Both the position numbers and the translations under genes were made by a program. From Mycobacterium adipatum (lineage in GTDB: Bacteria; Actinomycetota; Actinomycetes; Mycobacteriales; Mycobacteriaceae), in NCBI RefSeq assembly GCF_001644575.1, contig NZ_CP015596.1, positions 2,604,001 through 2,668,000 of the forward strand: a stretch of 64,000 nt of DNA. Direction: 5' to 3'. Below are positions 56,201-63,851 of this stretch, piece after piece. Numbering within the stretch: the stretch's first letter is position 1; each line of letters opens with the position of its first letter. The notes beneath the pieces are model-generated. The model was not told where the DNA came from. It searched no databases and was given only the letters and a program-made list of their open reading frames with translations.

Positions 56201-58442
56201 GCCGCGGGGACAACGCGCCGGTGAGCCGGGCCAGTTCGCCGGTCAGGGCGTCCATTGCCGGGCTGTGGAACGCGACATCGGTGTTCACCGCGCGGGTCAC
56301 GATGCCCTGTGCCGACCATTCGGCGGCGATGGCCCGCACCGCGTCGGCGGTGCCGGAGATGACCGTCGATTCCGGCGCCGCGCTGATCGCGGCGACGACC
56401 TGGTGTTGGCCGGCCAGGCGTTGCTCGGCGTCGGCGAACGACAGCGCAACCAGCGCCATCGCTCCCGCGCCCTGCACGGAACGGAAACCGCGGGCCCGGT
56501 AGCAGGCGATCCGCGCGCCGTCGGCCAGATCGAAGACGCCGGCGATGACGCAGGCGGCGACCTCGCCGACGGAGTGCCCGATCACCGCGGCCGGCGCCGC
56601 ACCACGGGAGCGCAGCACCGCCGCCAGCCCGACCTGCATCGCGAAGGTCAGGGCCTGCACCTGATCGGTGCCGCCGTGCTCGCCGCCGGCCAGCGCCGCG
56701 CGGGCGGAGAAGCCGAGTTCGTCACCGAATACCGGGTCGATGGCATCGATGACGGCGGCGAATTCGGGTTCCTCGCGCAGCAGCTCGGCGCCCATGCCCA
56801 CCCAGTGCGAGCCGTGTCCGGAACACACCCAGACCGCCCCGGCACCGGCGCCGGGTACCACCGAGCCGGTGGCCACCGAGGAGTGCCGCTCACCGCCGGC
56901 CAACGCGTCCAGGCCGACGATGAGTTCCTTGTGATCCGCGGCGATGACGGCCGCGCGCACCGGCTCGTGGGACCGCCGCGACCACAGGGTGCCCGCGACA
57001 TCGGCCAGTGACTCGTGCGCGGACCGCAGATGGTCGCCGAGCGCCTCGGCGTTGGCCGACAGCCGCGACGGTGATCGGCCGGAGATCGGAACAACGTGAT
57101 ACGCCGAGGCTTTCGCTGCCTCGGTGGGTGCCGGCAGCGGCGCCTCTTCGAGCAGGACATGCGCGATGGTGCCGCCGTAGCCGTAGCTGCACACCGCGGC
57201 GCGGCGGGGCGCCTCGCCGCGCGGCCAACTTTCGGTTTCGGTGTTGACCCGCAGCCCGTTGGTGGCCCAGTCCACCGCGGTGGTGGGAGTCTGCACGCCG
57301 GCGGTCGGCGGGATCGCCTCGTGGTGCAGCGCCAGCGCGGCCTTGATCAGGCCGACCACTCCGGCGCCGCCCTCCAGGTGCCCGGTGTTCGGTTTGACCG
57401 AGCCGACCACGCAGGGCCGGTCCGCGCGGCCGGCGCCGTACACCGCGGACAACGCGGTCAGTTCGACGGGGTCACCGGTCGGGGTGCCGGTCCCGTGCGC
57501 CTCCACGAAATCGATGCCGGCCGGGTCGATACCGGCGGTGCGGCAGGTCATCCGGAACATCTGCTCCTGTGCCGCACCGTTGGGCGACATGATGCCGACG
57601 GTCCTGCCGTCCTGGGCGACGGCCCCGCCGCGCACGACGGCCAGCACCCGGTCGTGGTCGCGCTGCGCGTCGGCCAGCCGTTTGAGCACCACCACCGCGG
57701 CACCTTCACCGCGGCCGTAGCCGTCGGCGGACTCGTCGAAGGATTTGCACCGCCCGTCCGGGGCGGTGGCCCCGGCGACGTCCAGCACCCGGGTCAGGCC
57801 GGGTCCGATCAAGGCGCTGACGCCGCCGGCCAGGGCCAGCGCGGTCTCGCCGGCGCGCAGCAGCTGGCAGGCCTGATGCACGGCGACCAGGGAGGCCGCG
57901 CAGGCGGCGTCCAGCGCGACGCTGGGGCCACGCAGATCGAGCAGGTGGGAGACCCGGTTGGCGATACCGCACAGCGCGGTGCCGATCCCGGTCCAGGCCT
58001 CGATTCCGGGGAGGTCCTCCATGACGAGTTTGCCGTAGTCGTCGGAGTTCACGCCCATCAGCACCGCGGTGTCGCTGCCGGCCAGTGAACGCGGCGGCAC
58101 GCCGGCGTGTTCGAGGGCCTCCCAGCTGACTTCCAGGGCCAGCCGCTGCTGCGGGTCCATGAGTTCGGCCTCGCGCGGGGACACCCCGAAGAACTCGGCG
58201 TCGAAACCCGGCAGGTCGGAAAGGAAGCTGCCGCTGCGTGTGGTCGCCTTCAGGATCGCGGCATTGCGGGGGTCCCTGCGCAGATATGGTTCCCACCGAT
58301 CGGCGGGAACTTCACCGACGGCGCTGTCGCCGTCGAGCAGGAATCGCCAGAAGTCCGCCGGGGAGTTGACATCACCGGCGAGCCGGCATCCGATACCGAC
58401 GATGGCGATCGGTTCCAGGGTGGGTTCCTGGTTATGCGTCAC
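53232..58442 (-). CDS. Iterative type I PKS, 6-methylsalicylic acid synthase-like (KS-AT-DH-KR-ACP)
   Basis: A 1736-residue polyketide synthase. KS (about 10-430) has Cys181 in DAACAASL, His316 in EAHGTGT and His355 in KPNTGHLEG. AT (about 535-830) has Ser624 in GHSVGE and His726. A dehydratase/thiohydrolase-like region has His927 in DHPVQGTEIIP. KR begins near 1365 with LITGGTGALG and has Tyr in GAYACANAF. ACP Ser is near 1676 in GVDSIMT. No ER or thioesterase. Length, domain order and blocks such as MGVNSDDYGKLVMEDLP and AVCSYGYGGT recall fungal and bacterial 6-MSA synthases. It follows mbtA by 132 nt on the same strand, replacing mbtJ/mbtI. It probably supplies 6-methylsalicylate to MbtA. 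An MbtC-MbtD fusion is less likely because a DH is present. Confidence 0.83.
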   Translation of the reverse strand: MTHNQEPTLEPIAIVGIGCRLAGDVNSPADFWRFLLDGDSAVGEVPADRWEPYLRRDPRNAAILKATTRSGSFLSDLPGFDAEFFGVSPREAELMDPQQRLALEVSWEALEHAGVPPRSLAGSDTAVLMGVNSDDYGKLVMEDLPGIEAWTGIGTALCGIANRVSHLLDLRGPSVALDAACAASLVAVHQACQLLRAGETALALAGGVSALIGPGLTRVLDVAGATAPDGRCKSFDESADGYGRGEGAAVVVLKRLADAQRDHDRVLAVVRGGAVAQDGRTVGIMSPNGAAQEQMFRMTCRTAGIDPAGIDFVEAHGTGTPTGDPVELTALSAVYGAGRADRPCVVGSVKPNTGHLEGGAGVVGLIKAALALHHEAIPPTAGVQTPTTAVDWATNGLRVNTETESWPRGEAPRRAAVCSYGYGGTIAHVLLEEAPLPAPTEAAKASAYHVVPISGRSPSRLSANAEALGDHLRSAHESLADVAGTLWSRRSHEPVRAAVIAADHKELIVGLDALAGGERHSSVATGSVVPGAGAGAVWVCSGHGSHWVGMGAELLREEPEFAAVIDAIDPVFGDELGFSARAALAGGEHGGTDQVQALTFAMQVGLAAVLRSRGAAPAAVIGHSVGEVAACVIAGVFDLADGARIACYRARGFRSVQGAGAMALVALSFADAEQRLAGQHQVVAAISAAPESTVISGTADAVRAIAAEWSAQGIVTRAVNTDVAFHSPAMDALTGELARLTGALSPRPARIPLYSTAMADPRSAAPRDGDYWVANLRGRVRFTEAVTAAAEDGHRLFLEIAPHPVVSHSIVDTLTAAGLDEYAVLPLHRRNMPEVRSVTTTMAALHCHGAPVRLGPSHTGWAHDLPGTQWQHRRFWRTPAAPPGGGAVHDPQTNTLLGGRLEVTAAVPAKVWQTQLDMDTRPYPGDHPVQGTEIIPAAVLLNTFLNAAGGEIATAAGSEIATAAGSDIATAAGSEIVDVRLRTPVAPGRARSVQVVLQDRALALASRIEDTATGTDADGGGWLTHCTAVASAAQTPLPAIDIAGVRRRCSTVQAAGHVVDTLAELGVTAMGFPWEITELRRGDGEMLAVVRVEPDGTTPDTWAGLLDAATSAASTVFDSPLRLRMPARIDRVALRGAPVPVAFLHIRRGTGSTVADVTIADADGTVVGAIDGMFFDQLENPGGNDVSRMMQQLQWHPTPWQATTPAQVILVGGDAETLAWCMRDLAAADVDHRLCRSAEEIPASLSAGAVVLVLPHPGDAPLDTVLRVHESLTVLLERAAPAQLWALTRGVYEGSDIGGSPLWGLSRVAAAEHPGLWGGVLDTADDSLPVGVLGSLGGHGVVVVRDDIALTARLAPAESSRRTTLSCSPAGTYLITGGTGALGVRVAARLADLGARRIVLVSRSGLADRASWVPDQEPIRTILSLEERGVSVRVAAVDIAAPGAAEALRATLSDLPPVRGVVHAAGVEAGALLTGSTAEDFAKAMRPKVDGTLTLHEVFPPGELDWLVLFSSCGYLAGFPGQGAYACANAFLDSFAQHRRSLGDRTTAVAWTAWRGLGMGSASSFVAAQLSALGMGTVGADDAMRALDLAVRADQAHIVVLPVTADAASVPMLADIAPSEDEDADGLAGLQLPLGRDDVDTATWVAELVLTTVAAELGLPGDDVDPRLPLAEIGVDSIMTVALRRQLERKTGLALPPTLLWEHPTAAAVTAKIVEMLTPQEHSGSDQAEEVGVSCG
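55516..55587 (-). repeat. Three-copy 24-bp tandem repeat inside the PKS gene
   Basis: Units at 55516-55539, 55540-55563 and 55564-55587 are identical except for one base and encode (E/D)IATAAGS repeats at about residues 951-974. They lie shortly after the DH catalytic His motif, probably in a surface loop. The frame is kept, so copy number could change without truncating the protein. Confidence 0.9.
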
Positions 58443-58574
58443 GGCTGCGAATCCTCTTCACATGATCGGTGTTTACACAGATCGTGGCACGCGACGACGC
58501 TCGGTGGCGGGCTACCTGTTGTGCCTTCGGGCACACTGGTCGCTGAGATCGCAAGCGGATCAACGGATCAACGT

Positions 58575-60239
58575 TCACGACGACCCCAGCAGGGCGATGA
58601 TCTGCTTTTTGTCGACCTTGCCGACCGCGGTCTTGGGAAGCGACGGTAGCCCGGCCAGCATGTCCGGCTTGGCGTGCGAGGACACGCCGCGGCTGTCCAG
58701 GAAGCCGTGCAGCTCTGCCAGCGTCAGCTCCTTGCCGGAGAAAACGACTGCGGCACATATTTTTTCGCCGAGATACTCATCGGGAAGAGCCACCGCGGCC
58801 GCGGCGTAGATACCCGGATGAGCGAACAGGTGCTCTTCCAGGTCCGAAGCCGACACCGTCTCACCGCCCCGGTGGATGACGTCCTTGATGCGTCCGGTCA
58901 CCTCGACGTGGCCGGCCAGTGGGCCGTCGGCGAAGATCCGCACCCGGTCCCCGGAGCGGTAGTGGCCCTGGGCGCTGAACGAGCGCGCGTTGGCTTCCTC
59001 GGCGCGGTAGTACCCGTTGATGGTGTTGGGTCCCCGCACCAGCAGTTCGCCCTCTTCACCCGGGGCCACGGCATCGCCGTGCTCGTCGACCACGAGCATC
59101 TCGTCGTGCGGGGACATCGGACGGCCCTGGGTGTGCAACAGCACCTCAACCGGGTCACCCGGACGGGTGAAGTTCAGCATTCCCTCGGCCATCCCGAAGA
59201 TCTGGGACAGCCCCGGGGTGAGGTTGTCCAGGATGAACCTGGCCTCCTCGGCGGTCATCCGCGACCCACCCACCTGGACCACCCGCAGCGAGGTGGGCAG
59301 CACCGGCTCCCAGTCGCAGGCCTGCGCCCAGACCTTGGCCAGCGCGTTGACCAGGCCCGTCACCGTCACGTGGTGCTTGTCGATGAGGGCGAACGCGTTC
59401 TCCGGGCTCGGGTCGTCGGTGAACACCGTGGGGGCGCCGACGGTCATCGCGCCGAGCAGTCCGGGGCAGGCGAGCGGGAAGTTGTGCCCAGCCGGCAGCG
59501 CGACGAGGTAGGTGTCATCGCTGGTCATCCGGTACTCCCGGGCCGATGCAACGGCCGTGTAGACGTAGTCGTCGTGGGTCCGCGCGATCAGTTTGGGCAG
59601 CCCGGTGGTGCCACCGGAGACCAGCAGCAGCGCGGGTGCGGCCGGGTCGAACTGCCCGCGTACCGGCGCAGTCGCCGGCCCGTCGGCACCCGGATCGGTC
59701 AGCGCCGACCACGGGAGGTACCCACCCGGGTCGCCGTCGACGATCACGTGACGCAGCTGCGGGTGGTCTCGCTGCAGTTGGGCTGCCATCGCGCGAAAGT
59801 CGAAACCGGCTGCGGTATCGGTGATCACGAGACCGACCGCGCCGCTGATGCCGGCGAAGTGGCTCAGTTCGGCAGACCGGTGGCCCGACAGACACATCAC
59901 CGGCACCACGCCGGCGCGCAGCAGGCCGAAGAACGCGACGGCGAACTCGGTGGTGTTCGGTAGCTGCAGCAGCACCCGGTCGCCGGCCTGCAGTCCCCGT
60001 GCGGCCAACCGCGCGGCCACCCGGTCGGCGACGGCGTCCAGTTCGGCGAAGGTATAGCTGCGCTGCGCATCGACAATCGCGGTGACCTCGGGCCACCGGG
60101 CCGCCGCATTGCTGAGAATCGAGTCCAGTGGTTGCCCGGTCCAATAGCCCGCGTGCCGGTAGGTGGCGGCGCGATCGGCCGGGAAAGGGACAAAACCGTC
60201 GGTCAGATCGCCCTGTCCCTGCGAAAAACCCGTGCTCAT
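58575..60239 (-). CDS. mbtA: Aryl acid adenylating enzyme (salicyl/6-methylsalicyl-AMP ligase)
   Basis: A 554-residue stand-alone adenylation enzyme. A3 motif LVSGGTTGLPKLIARTH, A5 FGMAEGMLN, A7 YRSGDRVRI and A10 PKTAVGKVDKK are intact. In the aryl pocket HNFPLACPG (252-260) has Cys258, where 2,3-dihydroxybenzoate enzymes have Ser, favouring salicylate-type acids. It activates the aryl cap and loads it onto the N-terminal carrier of MbtB. It is divergent from mbtB across IdeR-like boxes and a TATATT -10. A 6-MSA-synthase-like PKS follows downstream. Confidence 0.9.
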   Translation of the reverse strand: MSTGFSQGQGDLTDGFVPFPADRAATYRHAGYWTGQPLDSILSNAAARWPEVTAIVDAQRSYTFAELDAVADRVAARLAARGLQAGDRVLLQLPNTTEFAVAFFGLLRAGVVPVMCLSGHRSAELSHFAGISGAVGLVITDTAAGFDFRAMAAQLQRDHPQLRHVIVDGDPGGYLPWSALTDPGADGPATAPVRGQFDPAAPALLLVSGGTTGLPKLIARTHDDYVYTAVASAREYRMTSDDTYLVALPAGHNFPLACPGLLGAMTVGAPTVFTDDPSPENAFALIDKHHVTVTGLVNALAKVWAQACDWEPVLPTSLRVVQVGGSRMTAEEARFILDNLTPGLSQIFGMAEGMLNFTRPGDPVEVLLHTQGRPMSPHDEMLVVDEHGDAVAPGEEGELLVRGPNTINGYYRAEEANARSFSAQGHYRSGDRVRIFADGPLAGHVEVTGRIKDVIHRGGETVSASDLEEHLFAHPGIYAAAAVALPDEYLGEKICAAVVFSGKELTLAELHGFLDSRGVSSHAKPDMLAGLPSLPKTAVGKVDKKQIIALLGSS

Positions 60240-60284
60240 GCTGGAGAAACCGTCCCTCTGGGTAGGTGCGTTGCCGATACGAAT

Positions 60285-60303
60285 ATAGGGTAGCCTCGCC
60301 CTA
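60285..60303 (-). promoter_or_regulatory. IdeR-like iron box 1
   Basis: Read toward mbtA, TAGGGCGAGGCTACCCTAT matches the IdeR consensus (TTAGGTTAGGCTAACCTAA) at 13 of 19 positions, including the AGGCTA core. It overlaps the probable mbtA -10 box TATATT (60282-60287). It predicts iron repression of mbtA and the downstream PKS. Confidence 0.75.
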
Positions 60304-60304
60304 G

Positions 60305-60323
60305 TTAGGGCAGCCTGTACTAA
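60305..60323. promoter_or_regulatory. IdeR-like iron box 2
   Basis: TTAGTACAGGCTGCCCTAA (minus strand) matches the IdeR consensus at 14 of 19 positions. One nucleotide separates it from box 1, and it ends 18 nt before the mbtB start, covering the likely mbtB promoter. Two adjacent dimer sites allow coordinated repression of both directions. Confidence 0.75.
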
Positions 60324-60341
60324 ATCTTCGGAGGAACCAGA

Positions 60342-63300
60342 GTGGGCGTCGCTGCGACGACATCAGACACCGTTCGCGCGGAGGTGGCAGAACTGCTCGG
60401 AATCGCGCCGGAGGAATTGGATCCGGGTGCCGACCTCATCGCCTCCGGCCTGGACTCCATCCGGATGATGTCGTTGTCCGGACGCTGGCGCAAACAGGGC
60501 ATCGAGGTCGGGTTCGCCGCGCTGGCCGCCACCCCCACGGTGCGGGCCTGGCAGGAACTGGTGGCCGAGCATGCACCCGCCGCACCCGTCGTCGACGTGG
60601 CCACCGCGCCCGATCACGATCCCGGCGCGCCCTTCTCGCTGGCTCCCATCGCGCACGCGATGTGGGTCGGCCGCCACGGTGAGCAGGAGCTCGGCGGTGT
60701 CGCCGCGCACCTCTACGTCGAATTCGACGGCACCGATGTCGACCCCGTTCGTTTGCAGGAAGCAGCCACCAAACTTGCTGTGCGCCATCCGATGTTGCGC
60801 CAGGAGATCCTCCCGGACGGCACCCAGCGGATCGGCGACCGCGGCTTGCCGGTGACCGTCTACGACCTGCGGGCGCTGGACGCCGTTGCCGCCGACGCGC
60901 GTCTCGAACGCATCCGTGACGACAAGTCGCATCAACTGATGGACAACGAGGTACTGCAGATCTCGTTGTCGCAGTTGCCCGGTGGTCGCACCCGCCTGCA
61001 CGTGGACATGGACATGCAGGCCGCCGATGCGGTGAGCTATCGCAACTTCATGGCCGATCTGGCGGCCTACTACCGCGGCGCCGATCTCCCCGAACTGGGC
61101 TACACCTACCGGGAGTACCGCGCCCGGCTGACCGCGGCCACCCCGCCGCCGTCGGAGGCCGACCGGCAATGGTGGGCGGAGCGCATCCCCGATCTTCCCG
61201 AACCGCCGGCGCTGCCGCTCGTCCCGCGCGGCGAGCAGCAGAACCCGTTGCGCAGCATCAGGTTATGGCACATCTTCGACGTACCGACCCGTGATGCGCT
61301 GTTCGCCGCGGCACATCGCCGGGGCATCACACCGGCGATGGCCGTGGCCGCGGCGTACGCCAACGCGCTGGCCCGCTGGTCCAGCGACGCACGCTTCCTG
61401 CTCAACCTGCCGATGTTCGGTCGCGAGCCCTATCATCCCGACGTCGACAAACTGGTGGGCTGCTTCACCTCCTCGCTGATGCTCGACATCGACCTGGCCG
61501 GCACCGGTTCGGCGGCCGCCCGAGCGCAGGCGGTGCAGGACGTCCTGCACGCCACCGCCGCGCACTCGTCGGTGTCCGGCCTGGACGTGCTGCGCGATAT
61601 GAGCAGGCACCGCGGTACCCAGACCCTGGCCACCATCGTCTACACCAGCGCGCTGGGGCTGGGGGACCTGTTCGCCGGCGACGTCACCGACCAGTTCGGT
61701 GAGCCGGTGTGGACCATCTCCCAGGGTCCGCAGGTGCTCATCGACGCCCAGGCCACACCGCTGGCCGACGGACTGATGATTAACTGGGACGTCCGCGTGC
61801 AGGCCTTCCCACCCGGGGTGCCGGAGGCGATGTTCGCCTACGAGATCGCCGAATTGGCCCGGCTGGCCGAGAGCGACGCGGCCTGGGATGAACCGGACCC
61901 GCCCGCGCTGTCGGCGGACGCCCGCGCCGTCCGCGACGCCGTCAACGCCACGACCGCGGCCCCCAGCGGTGAGAACCTGGTGGACGGCTTCTTCCGCAAC
62001 GCCGAGGCCGCTCCCGCGGCCACCGCGCTGATCGCGAGCACCGACACGCTGACCTACGGTGAACTGAAAGAACGAGTGCTTGCGGTGGCCGGCACGCTGC
62101 AGGCCGGCGGTGTCGGCTCCGGCGATATCGTCGCCGTGCTGGGACCCAAAGGCGCCCAGCAGATCCCCGCGTTGCTCGGCATACTCACCGCCGGGGCGGC
62201 CTACCTGCCGATCGGTGTCGATCAGCCCGTCGACCGGGCTGCACGCATGCTGGCTACCGCAGGGGTGACATTCGCGCTCGTCTGTGGCGACGACGTTCCC
62301 GACGTGCTGGCCACCGCCGGTGTCCCGTTCCGACGCATGGTCGATATCGGCACTGCCGTGACACCATTCGAACCCGTCACGGTGGCACCGAGCGACTTGG
62401 CCTATGTGCTGTTCACCTCCGGTTCCACCGGCGAGCCCAAGGGTGTGGAACTGACCCACGACGCGGTGCTCAACACCCTGGAATTTCTCTACCGGCACTT
62501 CCAGATCGGGCCCGAGGACCGGGAATTGGCGCTCTCGCACCTGGAATCGGACATGTCGGTACCCGATGTGTTCGGCATCCTGCGCGCCGGCGGCGCCATC
62601 GTCATGGTCGACGAGGACCAGCGGCGCGATCCGGACAGCTGGGCACGGTTGATCGCCCGACACAAGGTATCGGTGGTCAACTTCCTTCCCGGCTGGCTGC
62701 AGATGCTCACCGAGGTCCCCGGCGACCTCAGTTCGCTGCGGGTGGTGCTCACCGGCGGGGACTGGGTGCGGCCCGACCTGGTCCGGGCATTGCGTGCCCG
62801 CGCCCCCCGAATGCGGTTCGCCGGACTGGGCGGCGCGACCGAGACGGCGATCCACGGCACCATTTTCGAGATCGGGCCCGCCTCCGGCCCAGATCTGGGG
62901 ATTCCCGCGAATGCCCCTTCGGTGCCCTACGGTGTGCCGTTCCCCAACAACGCCTGCCGGGTGGTCAGCCCCACCGGCGAAGACAGCCCGGACTGGGTGC
63001 CCGGGGAACTCTGGTTCACCGGTCGTGGCATCGCCCGCGGCTATCGCGGCCGCCCGGACCTGACAGCCGAGAAATTCGTCGAGTACGAAGGCCGCACCTG
63101 GTACCGCACCGGGGACCTGGCCCGCTACTGGCCGGACGGCACCCTGGAGTTCATCGGCCGCGCCGACCACCGCGTCAAACTCAGCGGGTACCGCATCGAA
63201 CTCGGTGAGGTGGAAGCGGCGCTGGGCCGGGTGCCGGGTGTGGGCGCGGCCGTGGCCGCGGTGATTCCGGCCGGCGGCGAGCGGCCCGGTGGGTACGACC

Positions 63301-63851
63301 GCGACGTCCTTGGTGCGCTGGTCCGCATCGACGATGCCGGGGTGGACGCCGACGCGGTCCTCACCGCGATGGCCGGCCTGGTGCCGGCCCACATGATCCC
63401 GCAGGTCATCGTGACCACCGACCGGATCCCGTTCACCGTCGGCGGCAAGATCGACCGCAAGGCGGTGGCCGGGCGCCTGGCCGAGGCCGAACTGCCCGCC
63501 GGGCGCGGCTACCGCGCACCGTCCACCCCGCTGGAAACCGCACTCGCCCACATCATGTCCGGCCTGCTGGGTCGCGACACCATCGGCGTGGACGACGACT
63601 TCTTCGGTCTGGGCGGTGATTCGGTGATGGCCACGCACGTGGTGGCGCAGGTGCGTGACTGGCTCGACACACCCACCATCATGGTGCCCGACGTGTTCGC
63701 CACCAGGACGGTCGCCGCGCTGGCCGAACGCCTGATGGAGCGGGAATCCGAGGCGCAGCGCCTGGAACTGGTGGCCGAGCTGTACCTGGAGGTCGCCGCC
63801 ATGGACGATGCCGACGTGGTGTCCGAACTCGACACCGCGGGCCGCGCATGA
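60342..63851 (+). CDS. mbtB: Mycobactin NRPS MbtB (ArCP-Cy-A-PCP)
   Basis: A 1169-residue NRPS. The aryl carrier domain has Ser39 in GLDSIRMM. The heterocyclisation domain (about 95-500) has DMDMQAADAVS, the DxxxxDxxS motif. The adenylation domain (about 550-1060) has LFTSGSTGEPKG and YRTGDLARYW. The peptidyl carrier has Ser1094 in GGDSVMATH. It should couple the aryl acid to Ser/Thr and form the oxazoline ring. M. tuberculosis MbtB (about 1414 residues) has a C-terminal thioesterase; here that is a separate overlapping gene. The GTG has GGAGG 7 nt upstream. Confidence 0.9.
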   Translation: MGVAATTSDTVRAEVAELLGIAPEELDPGADLIASGLDSIRMMSLSGRWRKQGIEVGFAALAATPTVRAWQELVAEHAPAAPVVDVATAPDHDPGAPFSLAPIAHAMWVGRHGEQELGGVAAHLYVEFDGTDVDPVRLQEAATKLAVRHPMLRQEILPDGTQRIGDRGLPVTVYDLRALDAVAADARLERIRDDKSHQLMDNEVLQISLSQLPGGRTRLHVDMDMQAADAVSYRNFMADLAAYYRGADLPELGYTYREYRARLTAATPPPSEADRQWWAERIPDLPEPPALPLVPRGEQQNPLRSIRLWHIFDVPTRDALFAAAHRRGITPAMAVAAAYANALARWSSDARFLLNLPMFGREPYHPDVDKLVGCFTSSLMLDIDLAGTGSAAARAQAVQDVLHATAAHSSVSGLDVLRDMSRHRGTQTLATIVYTSALGLGDLFAGDVTDQFGEPVWTISQGPQVLIDAQATPLADGLMINWDVRVQAFPPGVPEAMFAYEIAELARLAESDAAWDEPDPPALSADARAVRDAVNATTAAPSGENLVDGFFRNAEAAPAATALIASTDTLTYGELKERVLAVAGTLQAGGVGSGDIVAVLGPKGAQQIPALLGILTAGAAYLPIGVDQPVDRAARMLATAGVTFALVCGDDVPDVLATAGVPFRRMVDIGTAVTPFEPVTVAPSDLAYVLFTSGSTGEPKGVELTHDAVLNTLEFLYRHFQIGPEDRELALSHLESDMSVPDVFGILRAGGAIVMVDEDQRRDPDSWARLIARHKVSVVNFLPGWLQMLTEVPGDLSSLRVVLTGGDWVRPDLVRALRARAPRMRFAGLGGATETAIHGTIFEIGPASGPDLGIPANAPSVPYGVPFPNNACRVVSPTGEDSPDWVPGELWFTGRGIARGYRGRPDLTAEKFVEYEGRTWYRTGDLARYWPDGTLEFIGRADHRVKLSGYRIELGEVEAALGRVPGVGAAVAAVIPAGGERPGGYDRDVLGALVRIDDAGVDADAVLTAMAGLVPAHMIPQVIVTTDRIPFTVGGKIDRKAVAGRLAEAELPAGRGYRAPSTPLETALAHIMSGLLGRDTIGVDDDFFGLGGDSVMATHVVAQVRDWLDTPTIMVPDVFATRTVAALAERLMERESEAQRLELVAELYLEVAAMDDADVVSELDTAGRA

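Noticed and set aside
53232..58442. PKS as an MbtC-MbtD fusion.
   Set aside because: A DH region with a HxxxGxxxxP motif is present, the protein is longer than expected for such a fusion, it lies on the mbtA side rather than after mbtB, and its KS blocks resemble 6-MSA synthases.
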